From: an uncultured Sphaerochaeta sp.
Lineage (GTDB): Bacteria; Spirochaetota; Spirochaetia; Sphaerochaetales; Sphaerochaetaceae
Direction: 5' to 3'
DNA: 64,000 nucleotides
Assembly (NCBI RefSeq): GCF_963677075.1
Contig: NZ_OY781873.1
Location: 1,550,001-1,614,000, forward strand
The notes beneath the pieces were generated by a model. That model was not told the DNA's origin, searched no databases, and saw only the letters and a program-made list of their open reading frames with translations. Shown here one piece after another: positions 36,182 to 44,155 of the stretch (its first letter is position 1; the number at the start of each line of letters is the position of its first letter). A program made the position numbers and the translations under genes.

Positions 36182-36917
36182 CTTGCTCCTTGTTCTTATG
36201 GGCCTTGATCCTGGCAGATTTCACAAAGACCTTTTCCATCTTCTGTATTTCACTTTCAGTGAGAGCAGAGCGTACAAATACATCGCGAAGGAAGCGGAAG
36301 GTCCAGAGTTTCTCCTGGCCTAGTTTGAAGTACCCGATCTCATCGAGCGCATCACACGCTTTAAGCGCTGCTTCCTCACAACGGCCTTGTGTTACAGGGT
36401 TTGCCCCCTCAGGGTATGTCTTGATGGTATCGTAAAGACAGTAGGTGATGATTTGGACCGCTTGAGATAGATTAAGAGAGGGAAACTGGTCGCTGGTTGG
36501 TATGGTTACCACCTGACTGCACATTGCCACCTCATCATCAGTAAGTCCGTCGGACTCTCGTCCGAAGACGATTGAGATAAGACCGTCACCGGTCTTCTGT
36601 ACCACCTCAGCCAATTGGGTGGGATTGAGCGAGCTATGCTTACGAAACTTTCCTCTTCTTCTTGTAGCTGCAACACTGAGTACACTTCCTGAAAGTGCCT
36701 CCTTGAGTGAAGAGAATCGTTTCGCTTGCTCCCAGACATCGCTGGCATGTAATGCAAGCGTTCTTACACGGTTCTCATCGTATTCACGATCACTCACCAA
36801 GACCAAATGGGTAATGCCCATGGTCTTCATGGCTCGACAGGTTGAGCCAATATTGGCTCCATCCTGTGTATCAACCAGTACGATCTGAATCCTATCCAAA
36901 TTGGTTTGTTGGTCCAT
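36174..36917 (-). CDS. SpoU-family tRNA/rRNA 2'-O-methyltransferase, TrmJ-like
   Basis: A 247-residue SPOUT methylase. Landmarks: IVLVDTQDGANIGSTCRAMK, VFGRESDGLTDDEV (SAM knot) and PSLNLSQAVQIITY. TrmJ modifies residue 32 of tRNAs; the C-terminal extension fits TrmJ rather than TrmL. The ATG at 36917 was chosen because a promoter -10 box ends 7 nt before it, predicting a leaderless mRNA; a TTG at 36953 has no ribosome-binding site. Confidence 0.85.
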   Translation of the reverse strand: MDQQTNLDRIQIVLVDTQDGANIGSTCRAMKTMGITHLVLVSDREYDENRVRTLALHASDVWEQAKRFSSLKEALSGSVLSVAATRRRGKFRKHSSLNPTQLAEVVQKTGDGLISIVFGRESDGLTDDEVAMCSQVVTIPTSDQFPSLNLSQAVQIITYCLYDTIKTYPEGANPVTQGRCEEAALKACDALDEIGYFKLGQEKLWTFRFLRDVFVRSALTESEIQKMEKVFVKSARIKAHKNKEQDD

Positions 36918-36924
36918 AGAACCA

Positions 36925-36966
36925 GTAATAACAGATATTGCAGGTTTTTCCAAGCTAGTCTATAGT
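36925..36966. promoter_or_regulatory. Overlapping divergent promoters, both predicting leaderless mRNAs
   Basis: Plus strand: TTGCAG (36938-36943), 17 bp, TATAGT (36961-36966), then 6 nt to the ATG at 36973. Minus strand: TTGGAA (36948-36953), 17 bp, TATTAC (36925-36930), then 7 nt to the ATG at 36917. The two promoters overlap, so they cannot both be occupied at once. Confidence 0.6.
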
Positions 36967-36972
36967 TGTCCT

Positions 36973-38205
36973 ATGACAGAAAAACCGTTCTCAGGAAATA
37001 AGTACATCCAAATATTCCTTGGAGTCATTGTAACATTGGCAGTGTTTGCTGCTCTAAAGATGTCGAAAGATGTAATGATTCCTCTCGTTCTTTCGTTTTT
37101 CTGTTATCTGTTATTCAGCCCATTACTTCGTAGGCTCGATAGACTCCATGTGCCAAAAATCATCTCAGTCATCTTCGTTATGGCTCTATTGCTCTTCCTG
37201 TTTCTTGCTACAGGCTGGTTCATCATCATCACCGTCGATACCTTGGTTGACCTGGTACCATTCTATGTAGAGAAAGTGGTCTCACTGGACCGACTGCTCA
37301 CCAGCAGGGCAAGTTCCTTTATTGATCTTCCTGAAGGTGCCTCCTTCCTATCCATACTGCCCGTGAACTGGTCGAATATTGCCATCAGCAGCCTGACCTC
37401 CATCAGCAACAAGTTCCTCTCGATTACCAAGGTTGCGCTGTTGGTCTATATTTTTGTGCTTTTCCTGTTGCTGGAACGGCAGAGTGTAATTCCCAAGTTG
37501 CTGGCAGCCATTCCTAGAAGCAAGGGTATGAAAGTTGCGGTCATGTTTGAACGCATTACCCGCCAGACCTCCAAGTACCTGCTGCTGAAAGTGGTGATCA
37601 GCTTATGTACTGGTGCACTTTTCTTTCTCACCGCAGTGGTCACTGGGCTCGATCTTCCCATTCTCTGGGGAGTCCTGGCATTCATATTCAACTTCATTCC
37701 TTCCATTGGGTCAGTCATCGTGACAACCATTGTCATCTTTATGTCCTTGATCCAGTTTGCACCTGATTGGACCAATGTCTTTTACGTGGCAATTCTTGCA
37801 ATAAGCACCCAGATGATCCTGGGGAACATCATTGACCCTCGCCTGCAAGGAGGGCAACTCAATCTGTCGCCCTTTGTAATTCTTGTCTCGCTTTCGCTCT
37901 GGGGCTTCATCTGGGGACTTCCCGGAATGTTTATCTCTGTACCCCTGACCAGTGTGTTGCAGATTCTCTGTGCAAATATCAAGAGTCTCAGACCGATTGC
38001 CATCCTGATAAGCAGTGGTAAGAGCTATCAGCGGGAGACGGCAAAGCAGAAAGCGTTGGAGCGTTATCTGCGAAAGCAGGATAAGCTCAAAAGGGGAGAG
38101 CATCCAACCGCTGAGCACATCAATGAAGCACAGGAGAAGGAAGCCCATGAGAACTACCACAGGGGTGACTTCGTTCTTCCGGAGAATTTCGGCGACAAGA
38201 AATGA
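36973..38205 (+). CDS. AI-2E family transporter (PerM/YdiK-like)
   Basis: A 410-residue membrane protein with about eight helices and the family-typical C-terminal pattern (GVLAFIFNFIPSIGSVIVT; IDPRLQGGQLNLSPFVILVS; WGFIWGLPGMFISVPLT). Members export small molecules; some are sodium/proton antiporters. The start is the ATG at 36973, six nt after a TATAGT box with no ribosome-binding site. The C-terminal ~60 residues form a charged cytoplasmic tail. It overlaps the next gene by 4 bp. Confidence 0.9.
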   Translation: MTEKPFSGNKYIQIFLGVIVTLAVFAALKMSKDVMIPLVLSFFCYLLFSPLLRRLDRLHVPKIISVIFVMALLLFLFLATGWFIIITVDTLVDLVPFYVEKVVSLDRLLTSRASSFIDLPEGASFLSILPVNWSNIAISSLTSISNKFLSITKVALLVYIFVLFLLLERQSVIPKLLAAIPRSKGMKVAVMFERITRQTSKYLLLKVVISLCTGALFFLTAVVTGLDLPILWGVLAFIFNFIPSIGSVIVTTIVIFMSLIQFAPDWTNVFYVAILAISTQMILGNIIDPRLQGGQLNLSPFVILVSLSLWGFIWGLPGMFISVPLTSVLQILCANIKSLRPIAILISSGKSYQRETAKQKALERYLRKQDKLKRGEHPTAEHINEAQEKEAHENYHRGDFVLPENFGDKK

Positions 38206-39086
38206 TTGATTTTCCTACACTTTCAACTGAAGAAGCAACACGCTATCTGAATCTACCTTTCAGTCAAAGCCCTAAAGGGTATGAAGCATTCGCACAGACA
38301 ATCCTTGGCTTTTATGAAAACCATGGGAGAGCGTTTGTCTGGAGAGAGACCAGTGACCCCTATCGGATCCTGCTTTCCGAGGTAATGCTGCAACAGACCC
38401 AAACCAGTCGCGTCATTCCTAAGTATGAGTTGTTTCTCTCCCTGTGGCCCACAATCAAGGACTTGGCTGGGGTGGAGCTGGATGAGTTGCTGTACCACTG
38501 GAAGGGATTGGGCTATAACCGCAGGGCTCTGAATCTCCGTAAGAGTGCCATTGCATGTGGACAGTGGGACTGGAACCTACCCAGGAAGCAGGCTGAACTG
38601 CTCTCCTTGCCTGGGGTAGGGAAAGCAACCGCGGCCGCCATAGGTGCATTCAGTTACCGAGAGCGAACCATCTACCTTGAGACGAACATACGCAGGGTCC
38701 TTCTCCATTGCTTTTATCCTGACCAGGAAGGCGTGAAGGACAAGGAGTTGGAATTGTTGCTTGCTCGTTTAGTGCAGCTGGTTGAGGACCCAAAGGCGTG
38801 GTACTACGCACTGATGGATTTCGGTGTCTTGCTTAAACATCTTCTTCCCAATGCCAATGTGAGGAGTGCTCACTATACAAAACAGGCAAAATTCGAGAAC
38901 TCCAACCGACAGATTCGTGGACAGTTGATCCACCTGCTCTCTGATACCGGTGCAAAAGACCAGGAACAGGTCACCAAATTGCTCTCCCACTTTGAAGAGG
39001 AGCGCGTACTGTACTGTCTTGGGCAGTTGGAAAAAGAGGGATTTGTTGAGGAAACAGAAGGTACCTATCGGATAGCTAAGGCCTAG
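38202..39086 (+). CDS. MutY-like A/G-specific adenine glycosylase lacking the iron-sulfur cluster
   Basis: A 294-residue HhH-GPD DNA glycosylase that should remove adenine opposite 8-oxoguanine. E60 in SEVMLQQTQTSR matches the catalytic Glu, and LPGVGKATAAAIGAF is the helix-hairpin-helix. Two features are unusual: the VDGN segment with the second catalytic Asp reads LETN (E160), and the four-cysteine cluster after MDFG is absent (LLKHLLPNANVRSAHYTKQ). A subfamily with these traits is recalled from other bacteria, so it is not simply damaged. The ATGA overlap couples it to the transporter gene. Confidence 0.82.
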   Translation: MIDFPTLSTEEATRYLNLPFSQSPKGYEAFAQTILGFYENHGRAFVWRETSDPYRILLSEVMLQQTQTSRVIPKYELFLSLWPTIKDLAGVELDELLYHWKGLGYNRRALNLRKSAIACGQWDWNLPRKQAELLSLPGVGKATAAAIGAFSYRERTIYLETNIRRVLLHCFYPDQEGVKDKELELLLARLVQLVEDPKAWYYALMDFGVLLKHLLPNANVRSAHYTKQAKFENSNRQIRGQLIHLLSDTGAKDQEQVTKLLSHFEEERVLYCLGQLEKEGFVEETEGTYRIAKA

Positions 39087-39981
39087 GTTTCCTATCAGCA
39101 GCCAGATTCCCTGCCATACCCAGCAGCATCAAGAGTGCTCCTATGAGAAGCGGTAGGCTGAAACTATCAAAGAAGAGGTAATCGATCAGTAGGCTCATCA
39201 GGATCTGGGCAGATGAAAGCAGGAGTGCAGAGTAAACAGCAGGAATCTTCACGATGACATAACTGGTACTTACCACAACAAAAACTGCCAGTATTCCTCC
39301 ACCAAAAACAAGCAGCAGCGGGATCTGGGGTATGGTTTGAATCCCAACGATTGTTGCCTCCTTCTGGAAAAGGAAATAGAAGACCAAGCCTGCCAACAGT
39401 CCGCCGATGAAATTCCTATGTGAGGCACGTATAGGCCCCTCATAGAGTGCAAGTGTACTGTTGAGTACCATCTGTGTCATGGTAAGTGCGCCTGCAAGGA
39501 TGCCTAGCATAACATACAGGAAAGCAAAGTTTGCTGTACCTCCGCTGGCCATGATGATGATTCCTATTGCACTGACACTCAGACTGAAAATCTTTGTTCG
39601 GTTAAGACTACGCTTTTGCATTCCCATCCAACCAGTGAGGTCAAACACCAGTGAACAGAAACTCTGTCCGAATACGGTGGAAGCCATCGCAAGCGATGCT
39701 CCGGTATGTAAGACGGTCGTGTAGTTCAGGTTCAGGATGGCGAGGCCGAACAGGCCATTGAACATGAGATACCAGGGGACTTTTCTTCCTGGACCATTGA
39801 TGGCTGGCCTCTTCCTGCCAAGGAGCAGGATAAGGGAGAGTATGACCAATCCGATCAGATGATTGACAATTAATGAGACACCCATGGTGGTAGCCTGCCC
39901 CAGGAGGGTGTTGGAGACCACCATGATGGAGATGATCATACCGGTCATCATGTCGAGGAAGAGATACAGTGCCTGATTCAT
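39076..39981 (-). CDS. DMT-superfamily membrane transporter (YdcZ/DUF606-like)
   Basis: A 301-residue protein with about ten helices in two similar halves, as in the drug/metabolite transporter superfamily; GASLAMASTVFGQSFCSLVFD and AVYSALLLSSAQILMSLLID are matching positions. The substrate is unknown. Its 3' end overlaps mutY by 11 bp. The ATG at 39981 lies 6 nt after TACAAT and has no ribosome-binding site, again suggesting a leaderless mRNA. Confidence 0.8.
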   Translation of the reverse strand: MNQALYLFLDMMTGMIISIMVVSNTLLGQATTMGVSLIVNHLIGLVILSLILLLGRKRPAINGPGRKVPWYLMFNGLFGLAILNLNYTTVLHTGASLAMASTVFGQSFCSLVFDLTGWMGMQKRSLNRTKIFSLSVSAIGIIIMASGGTANFAFLYVMLGILAGALTMTQMVLNSTLALYEGPIRASHRNFIGGLLAGLVFYFLFQKEATIVGIQTIPQIPLLLVFGGGILAVFVVVSTSYVIVKIPAVYSALLLSSAQILMSLLIDYLFFDSFSLPLLIGALLMLLGMAGNLAADRKPRP

Positions 39982-39987
39982 AGACGC

Positions 39988-40035
39988 ATTGTATCGGTTT
40001 CTGCCTTGTAACGCCAGAGCTTCCTCCTCTACAAT
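39988..40035. promoter_or_regulatory. Divergent promoters of the DMT gene and cobT
   Basis: Plus: TTGTAA (40006-40011), 18 bp, TACAAT (40030-40035), then 6 nt to the cobT ATG. Minus: TACAAT (39988-39993), then 6 nt to the DMT ATG; its -35 box is poor. The whole intergenic gap is only 60 bp, so no room exists for a cobalamin riboswitch. Confidence 0.55.
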
Positions 40036-40041
40036 GAGCTC

Positions 40042-41088
40042 ATGTCAATCAAAGCAATCGACTTCAGCCGGCAAGCTGTGTATGAAACCCAGTTGCTTGC
40101 AAAGGCAATGCCCCCAAACAGTCTCGGAAGGCTTGGATCCCTTGCGCTCAAGCTGGCGCTTATCAAGGAGGGCCCCCTTGACTCCCTTTCTCTCTTGCTG
40201 TTTGCAGCCGACCATGGGGTGGTGGAGGAGGGGGTAACCCATAGCCCTCAGCAGATCACCTACCAACAGTGTTGCAATTTTGCCTCCGGTGGCGGTGCGT
40301 GCAGTCTCTTCGCTTCCTTGAACCATGCAACAATTTCGGTAATCGATGTTGGGGTGAACCATTCATTTTCTGAACATGAAGCTGTAGTCGATTGCAAAAT
40401 TGATTATGGGACAAGAAATTTCTTACAAGGTCCTGCAATGAAACGTGAGCAATGCCTTCAGGCAATGGAAGCAGGCAGAGAACGGGTTCGCTATGCAATT
40501 GGAGAAGGGGCCCATGCTATTGCATTTGGAGAGATGGGGGTGGGGAATACCACCAGTGCCTCGGCTGTAGCCGCTGCCCTTACCAATCTTCCAGTCTCGG
40601 CGATAACAGGAAAAGGATCTGGTCTTAGTGACGCCGAACTAGAGCATAAGATCGCAGTTATTGAACATGCCTTGGCCCTCCACCCAGAAAGGGATCCACT
40701 TACTGTGCTCTGTAATCTTGGAGGGTATGAAATAGCTGCCATCTGTGGTGGAATGCTGGAAGCTGCAGAGGCCTCTTTGCCCATACTTCTTGATGGCTTT
40801 GTCGTAACCAGTGCTGCCTTGGTAGCGAATGCCATGGACAAGCACTTTCAAGAGTATCTCATCCCCTGCCATCAGTCAGGAATGCAGGGACATAGAAGAA
40901 TGCTGGAATCTCTTGGTTGTGGCCAGCCTCTCTTGGACCTACAGATGCAACTCGGGGAGGGGACCGGTGCATTGGCGGCCTGGCCCTTGGTACGTCTGGC
41001 AAGCCATTTGCTTACCGATATGACCAGCTTCTCTGATGCGCAGGTAACTGATAGCACGAAGCTGTTGCAATCAATGGGGTTGGTATGA
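40042..41088 (+). CDS. cobT: Nicotinate-nucleotide--dimethylbenzimidazole phosphoribosyltransferase
   Basis: Activates a lower-ligand base such as dimethylbenzimidazole to its alpha-ribotide for cobamide assembly. The 348-residue length is typical; landmarks are LLLFAADHGVVEEGVTHSPQ, GEMGVGNTTSASAVAAAL and PCHQSGMQGHRRMLE. It is the first gene of the cobamide operon and has a promoter that predicts a leaderless transcript. Overlap of 4 bp with the next gene. Confidence 0.96.
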   Translation: MSIKAIDFSRQAVYETQLLAKAMPPNSLGRLGSLALKLALIKEGPLDSLSLLLFAADHGVVEEGVTHSPQQITYQQCCNFASGGGACSLFASLNHATISVIDVGVNHSFSEHEAVVDCKIDYGTRNFLQGPAMKREQCLQAMEAGRERVRYAIGEGAHAIAFGEMGVGNTTSASAVAAALTNLPVSAITGKGSGLSDAELEHKIAVIEHALALHPERDPLTVLCNLGGYEIAAICGGMLEAAEASLPILLDGFVVTSAALVANAMDKHFQEYLIPCHQSGMQGHRRMLESLGCGQPLLDLQMQLGEGTGALAAWPLVRLASHLLTDMTSFSDAQVTDSTKLLQSMGLV

Positions 41089-41909
41089 AACCTATGCGAA
41101 TTGGAACAACAAGCTACATCATCCCAGATGATATCCTGCCAAATGTACGGTATCTTGCCGACAAGGTGGATGATATTGAACTGGTACTCTTTGAAAGTGA
41201 AGAAATGAGCAATCTACCTGATGAGAAGACCATCAGGGAACTTTCACGATTGGGTGAATCACACGATTTAAGCTACACCGTGCATTTCCCCTTGGATATC
41301 TATCCCGGTTCAGCCAATCTGGATGAAAGAATGAGATTCATGCGAACCGTTGAGAGGATCATCTCCCTTACTGAGCCTCTTGATCCCTTCGGTTATGTAT
41401 TGCACCTCACCCCAGAGTCCTATGGACCGGTGCCCTGTGAGGATATAGAACGTTGGACAACATGCCTTGATATGAGTCTTGAGATGATGGTGTCAAAGTA
41501 TGAGGCTATGAGAAGAATGTTTTGTGTTGAGACCTTGAGCTATCCATTCTCGCATGTATTTCCTCTGGTGGTGCGCTATGACCTCTCTGTTACGCTCGAT
41601 ATCGGGCATATCTGGCTGATGGGGTACCCCATGCAGGATAATCTTGACTTACTCTTGCCGAGAACCCGCATTGCACACCTTCACGGCGTTCATGACGGTA
41701 AGGATCATCTGGGTCTGGATAAGGGAGACCCAGCCCAGATAAGCCAGTTCCTCTCTGCCTTCTTGAAGCAAACCAATAAAGACAACAGAGAGAGGGTGCT
41801 TACCTTGGAGGTTTTTTCTGAGGCAGAGTTGGACGCTTCCCTCTCCCTCTTAGAGAAAAGCCATGATATGATGGGAAAAGACTGGGGAGGTAGATATGGC
41901 AACCATTGA
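41085..41909 (+). CDS. cbiR: Cobamide-remodelling phosphodiesterase, CbiR-like
   Basis: A 274-residue xylose-isomerase-like TIM-barrel protein (AP endonuclease 2 fold). Metal-ligand-like residues occur in SYTVHFPLDIYPGS, YVLHLTPESYG, VETLSYPF, TLDIGHIWLMG and IAHLHGVHDGKDH. CbiR cuts the nucleotide loop of pseudocobalamin-type cobamides, so that the lower ligand can be exchanged. The assignment rests on this pattern and on its place between cobT and cobU. Confidence 0.82.
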   Translation: MKPMRIGTTSYIIPDDILPNVRYLADKVDDIELVLFESEEMSNLPDEKTIRELSRLGESHDLSYTVHFPLDIYPGSANLDERMRFMRTVERIISLTEPLDPFGYVLHLTPESYGPVPCEDIERWTTCLDMSLEMMVSKYEAMRRMFCVETLSYPFSHVFPLVVRYDLSVTLDIGHIWLMGYPMQDNLDLLLPRTRIAHLHGVHDGKDHLGLDKGDPAQISQFLSAFLKQTNKDNRERVLTLEVFSEAELDASLSLLEKSHDMMGKDWGGRYGNH

Positions 41910-42543
41910 TATGAAGAAGACTCTCGTAAAGGGATATCCGCTGCGGCCGGCAAAAGGCACGATGGTCTCCACCGCTGGGTCCATGAGAATCCACACAAAG
42001 ATCAAGAGTGGGGTTACGCTGGTTATCGGGGGAGGCCGAAGCGGAAAGAGTTCCTATGCCCAGGACTATGCCTTGGGAGTATGTGACGGTACCCAGTCAC
42101 GCGCCTATATTGCCACCGCCGAACCGATTGATGAGGAGATGAAGGCACGGATTGCAGCCCACCAGAGGGATCGCGCTGATCGATTCATTACCGTTGAGGA
42201 ACCCCTTAACCTTGCAAAGGCCATACAGGATCTCCCTCCATCAGTCGAGGTCTGTATTGTTGACTGTCTTACTGTTTGGTTGGGAAACCTCCTTCATCAT
42301 AAAGGAATCCCTGAGAAAAGATTCCCTGAGGAAGATGCTCTCTATGAGGTTCTCAAGCATCCCCCTTGTGAAATTCTCCTTATAACCAATGAAACAGGCC
42401 TTGGGCTTATTCCTGCAGATGCAGAGAGTCGCTCCTTCAGGGACTTGAGTGGATGGATGAACCAGGACCTAGCAGAGATTTCCACAAATGTAATTTTGAT
42501 GGTTGCAGGCCTTCCCCTTGCCCTTAAGGGAAAGATCCTGTGA
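41896..42543 (+). CDS. cobU: Adenosylcobinamide kinase/guanylyltransferase
   Basis: Phosphorylates adenosylcobinamide and adds GMP, giving adenosylcobinamide-GDP. The 215-residue protein has the P-loop VIGGGRSGKSSYAQ at about 42-55, then RAYIATAEPIDEEMKARI (with AHQRDR after it) and the VDCLTVWLGNLL Walker B. It has ~40 extra N-terminal residues compared with most relatives; GGGAGG 5 nt before the ATG at 41896 supports this start. It overlaps cbiR by 14 bp. Confidence 0.93.
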   Translation: MATIDMKKTLVKGYPLRPAKGTMVSTAGSMRIHTKIKSGVTLVIGGGRSGKSSYAQDYALGVCDGTQSRAYIATAEPIDEEMKARIAAHQRDRADRFITVEEPLNLAKAIQDLPPSVEVCIVDCLTVWLGNLLHHKGIPEKRFPEEDALYEVLKHPPCEILLITNETGLGLIPADAESRSFRDLSGWMNQDLAEISTNVILMVAGLPLALKGKIL

Positions 42544-43298
42544 TTACACTCGGTCTTGGAGGAGCCCTGCGTACCCTCACTCGTTTTCCGCTTCCTTACC
42601 GGGCCTTGGAGAAGGAACAACGAATCTTGTTCTGGTTTCCTCTTGTCGGGTCTCTCTTTGGTCTTTTTTTTGTAGCAACCTCCCTGCTTCCTTTTTCACC
42701 CCAGATTCGCTCAGCGCTCATTATTGCACTCTCTGCTTACCTTTCAAGGGGTTTCCACCTCGATGGACTCTGTGACTTTGCAGATGGGCTTGGAGGTGGA
42801 TGGGACAAGGAACGTAGCCTCGCCATCATGAAGGACAGCCACAGCGGAGCCTTCGCCCTGATCACCCTGTTCTGTGTGCTCTTGATACAATACGCTGCCT
42901 TGCAGCAACTTGCCGATATTCCTTTGGCATTGATGCTGGTACCGGTTCTAGGCAGACTGAACCAGGTCATAGCAGCCTCCTTGATGAACTATGCAAGGGA
43001 AGGAGAGGGGACAGCCTCCCGCCTGGTACGTGCAGCAAAACCTTACCATCTTGTCCTCCCTCTCCTGCAGGTCCTTATCGCTCTAGCCCTATTGTTTATT
43101 TTTTCGAGTGAGTATGCACTGAATGCTGTATCTTCATTCCTTGCTACACTCCTCGTTTGTTTCTTCCTGATGCTGGTCAGCAAAAAGCGACTGGGAGGAG
43201 TAACCGGTGATGTATTGGGTGCTGTGGAGGTGCTCACTGAGACTGCTGCCATGCTTGGATTCCTTCTCCCTCTTGCATCGGGGGCCCTCCCTCGGTAA
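42540..43298 (+). CDS. cobS: Adenosylcobinamide-GDP ribazoletransferase (cobalamin synthase)
   Basis: A 252-residue membrane enzyme that joins AdoCbi-GDP to the alpha-ribotide made through CobT, completing the cobamide. Landmarks: TRFPLPYRALEKEQRILFWF near the start, GFHLDGLCDFADGLGGGWDK and MKDSHSGAFALI (metal-binding DGLxD motifs). The GTG start overlaps cobU by 4 bp. No cobC phosphatase is visible; the ThrH-like phosphatase downstream could be considered for that step (speculative). Confidence 0.95.
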   Translation: MITLGLGGALRTLTRFPLPYRALEKEQRILFWFPLVGSLFGLFFVATSLLPFSPQIRSALIIALSAYLSRGFHLDGLCDFADGLGGGWDKERSLAIMKDSHSGAFALITLFCVLLIQYAALQQLADIPLALMLVPVLGRLNQVIAASLMNYAREGEGTASRLVRAAKPYHLVLPLLQVLIALALLFIFSSEYALNAVSSFLATLLVCFFLMLVSKKRLGGVTGDVLGAVEVLTETAAMLGFLLPLASGALPR

Positions 43299-43328
43299 TA
43301 CTAGGTGGTACAATCTGGGAGGTAGCGG

Positions 43329-43931
43329 ATGGATATTGTGTGTCTTGATATGGAAGGGGTCTTGGTTCCGGAGATTTGGATCAACGTAGCAGAGCGAACA
43401 GGTATCGAGGAGCTGAAGATTACCACCCGCGATGAGCCGGATTATGACAAGCTAATGGCTGGACGGATCAAAATTCTTGAGGAACATAACCTGAAGCTGA
43501 AGGATATCCAGGATGTCATCGCCCAGATGGGTCCCATGGAAGGTGCACTCTCTTTTCTCGATTCACTGCGATCGATGACCCAGGTTGTTATTCTCAGCGA
43601 TACGTTCAGCGAGTTTGCCAATCCTCTCATGCGTCAGCTCAATTGGCCTACCATCTGGTGTAATAGCCTGGAAGTTGATGAGGATAACCGCATCATCCGA
43701 CACAGAATGCGCCTACATGACGGCAAGAAGAAAGCCATCCAAGCGTTGAAGGCCCTCAACTACCGTACCTTTGCGGCTGGAGATTCCTACAACGACCTTA
43801 CCATGATCCAGGAAGCGGATGGTGGTTGCTTGTTCCGTGCCCCCAAGAACATACTGGAGCAGTATCCCCATCTGCAGATAGCCGAGACCTATGATGAGTT
43901 CCTGGAGATCATCAAGGAGTTCTTGGACTGA
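43329..43931 (+). CDS. thrH: ThrH-like HAD phosphatase (phosphoserine phosphatase/homoserine phosphotransferase)
   Basis: A 200-residue HAD-superfamily enzyme. DMEGVLVPEIW carries the catalytic aspartate (Asp at residue 7), ILSDTF is motif II, and FAAGDSYNDLTMIQEAD is motif IV. The pattern matches ThrH of Pseudomonas, which removes phosphate from phosphoserine and can phosphorylate homoserine. In this operon it might instead act on a cobamide intermediate (inference). GGGAGG precedes the ATG; its stop overlaps the next ATG by one base. Confidence 0.88.
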   Translation: MDIVCLDMEGVLVPEIWINVAERTGIEELKITTRDEPDYDKLMAGRIKILEEHNLKLKDIQDVIAQMGPMEGALSFLDSLRSMTQVVILSDTFSEFANPLMRQLNWPTIWCNSLEVDEDNRIIRHRMRLHDGKKKAIQALKALNYRTFAAGDSYNDLTMIQEADGGCLFRAPKNILEQYPHLQIAETYDEFLEIIKEFLD

Positions 43932-44155
43932 TGAAACAGGGTAGGCTTACTCCCTCCATTATTGTTCTCATTCTCTCCCTGTTTGTAGGCTTTTCTTTGC
44001 TTGCAATTGCCTACAAGCCTTCTGTTATCCTTGTGGTCATGCTAGCATTGGTCTTGATGGTACTCTCTGTACTGTTGATCAGGTATGCAATGATTTTTGA
44101 CCGCCAAATGCGAGAGAAGCAGGAGAGACAGCATGAAAAGGAAACTGCGCGATAG
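43931..44155 (+). CDS. Small two-helix membrane protein
   Basis: A 74-residue protein with two hydrophobic helices (about 8-26 and 31-52) and a charged, glutamine- and arginine-rich tail. No family is recognised. TGATG coupling to the upstream stop and overlap with the next gene mean that it is translated as part of the cobamide operon. It might help anchor or assemble the downstream ECF transporter (speculation). Confidence 0.65.
   Translation: MKQGRLTPSIIVLILSLFVGFSLLAIAYKPSVILVVMLALVLMVLSVLLIRYAMIFDRQMREKQERQHEKETAR

Noticed and set aside
39982..40041. Possible cobalamin riboswitch before cobT
   Set aside because: Only 60 bp separate the divergent start codons and the cobT promoter ends 6 nt before the ATG, so a riboswitch cannot fit.
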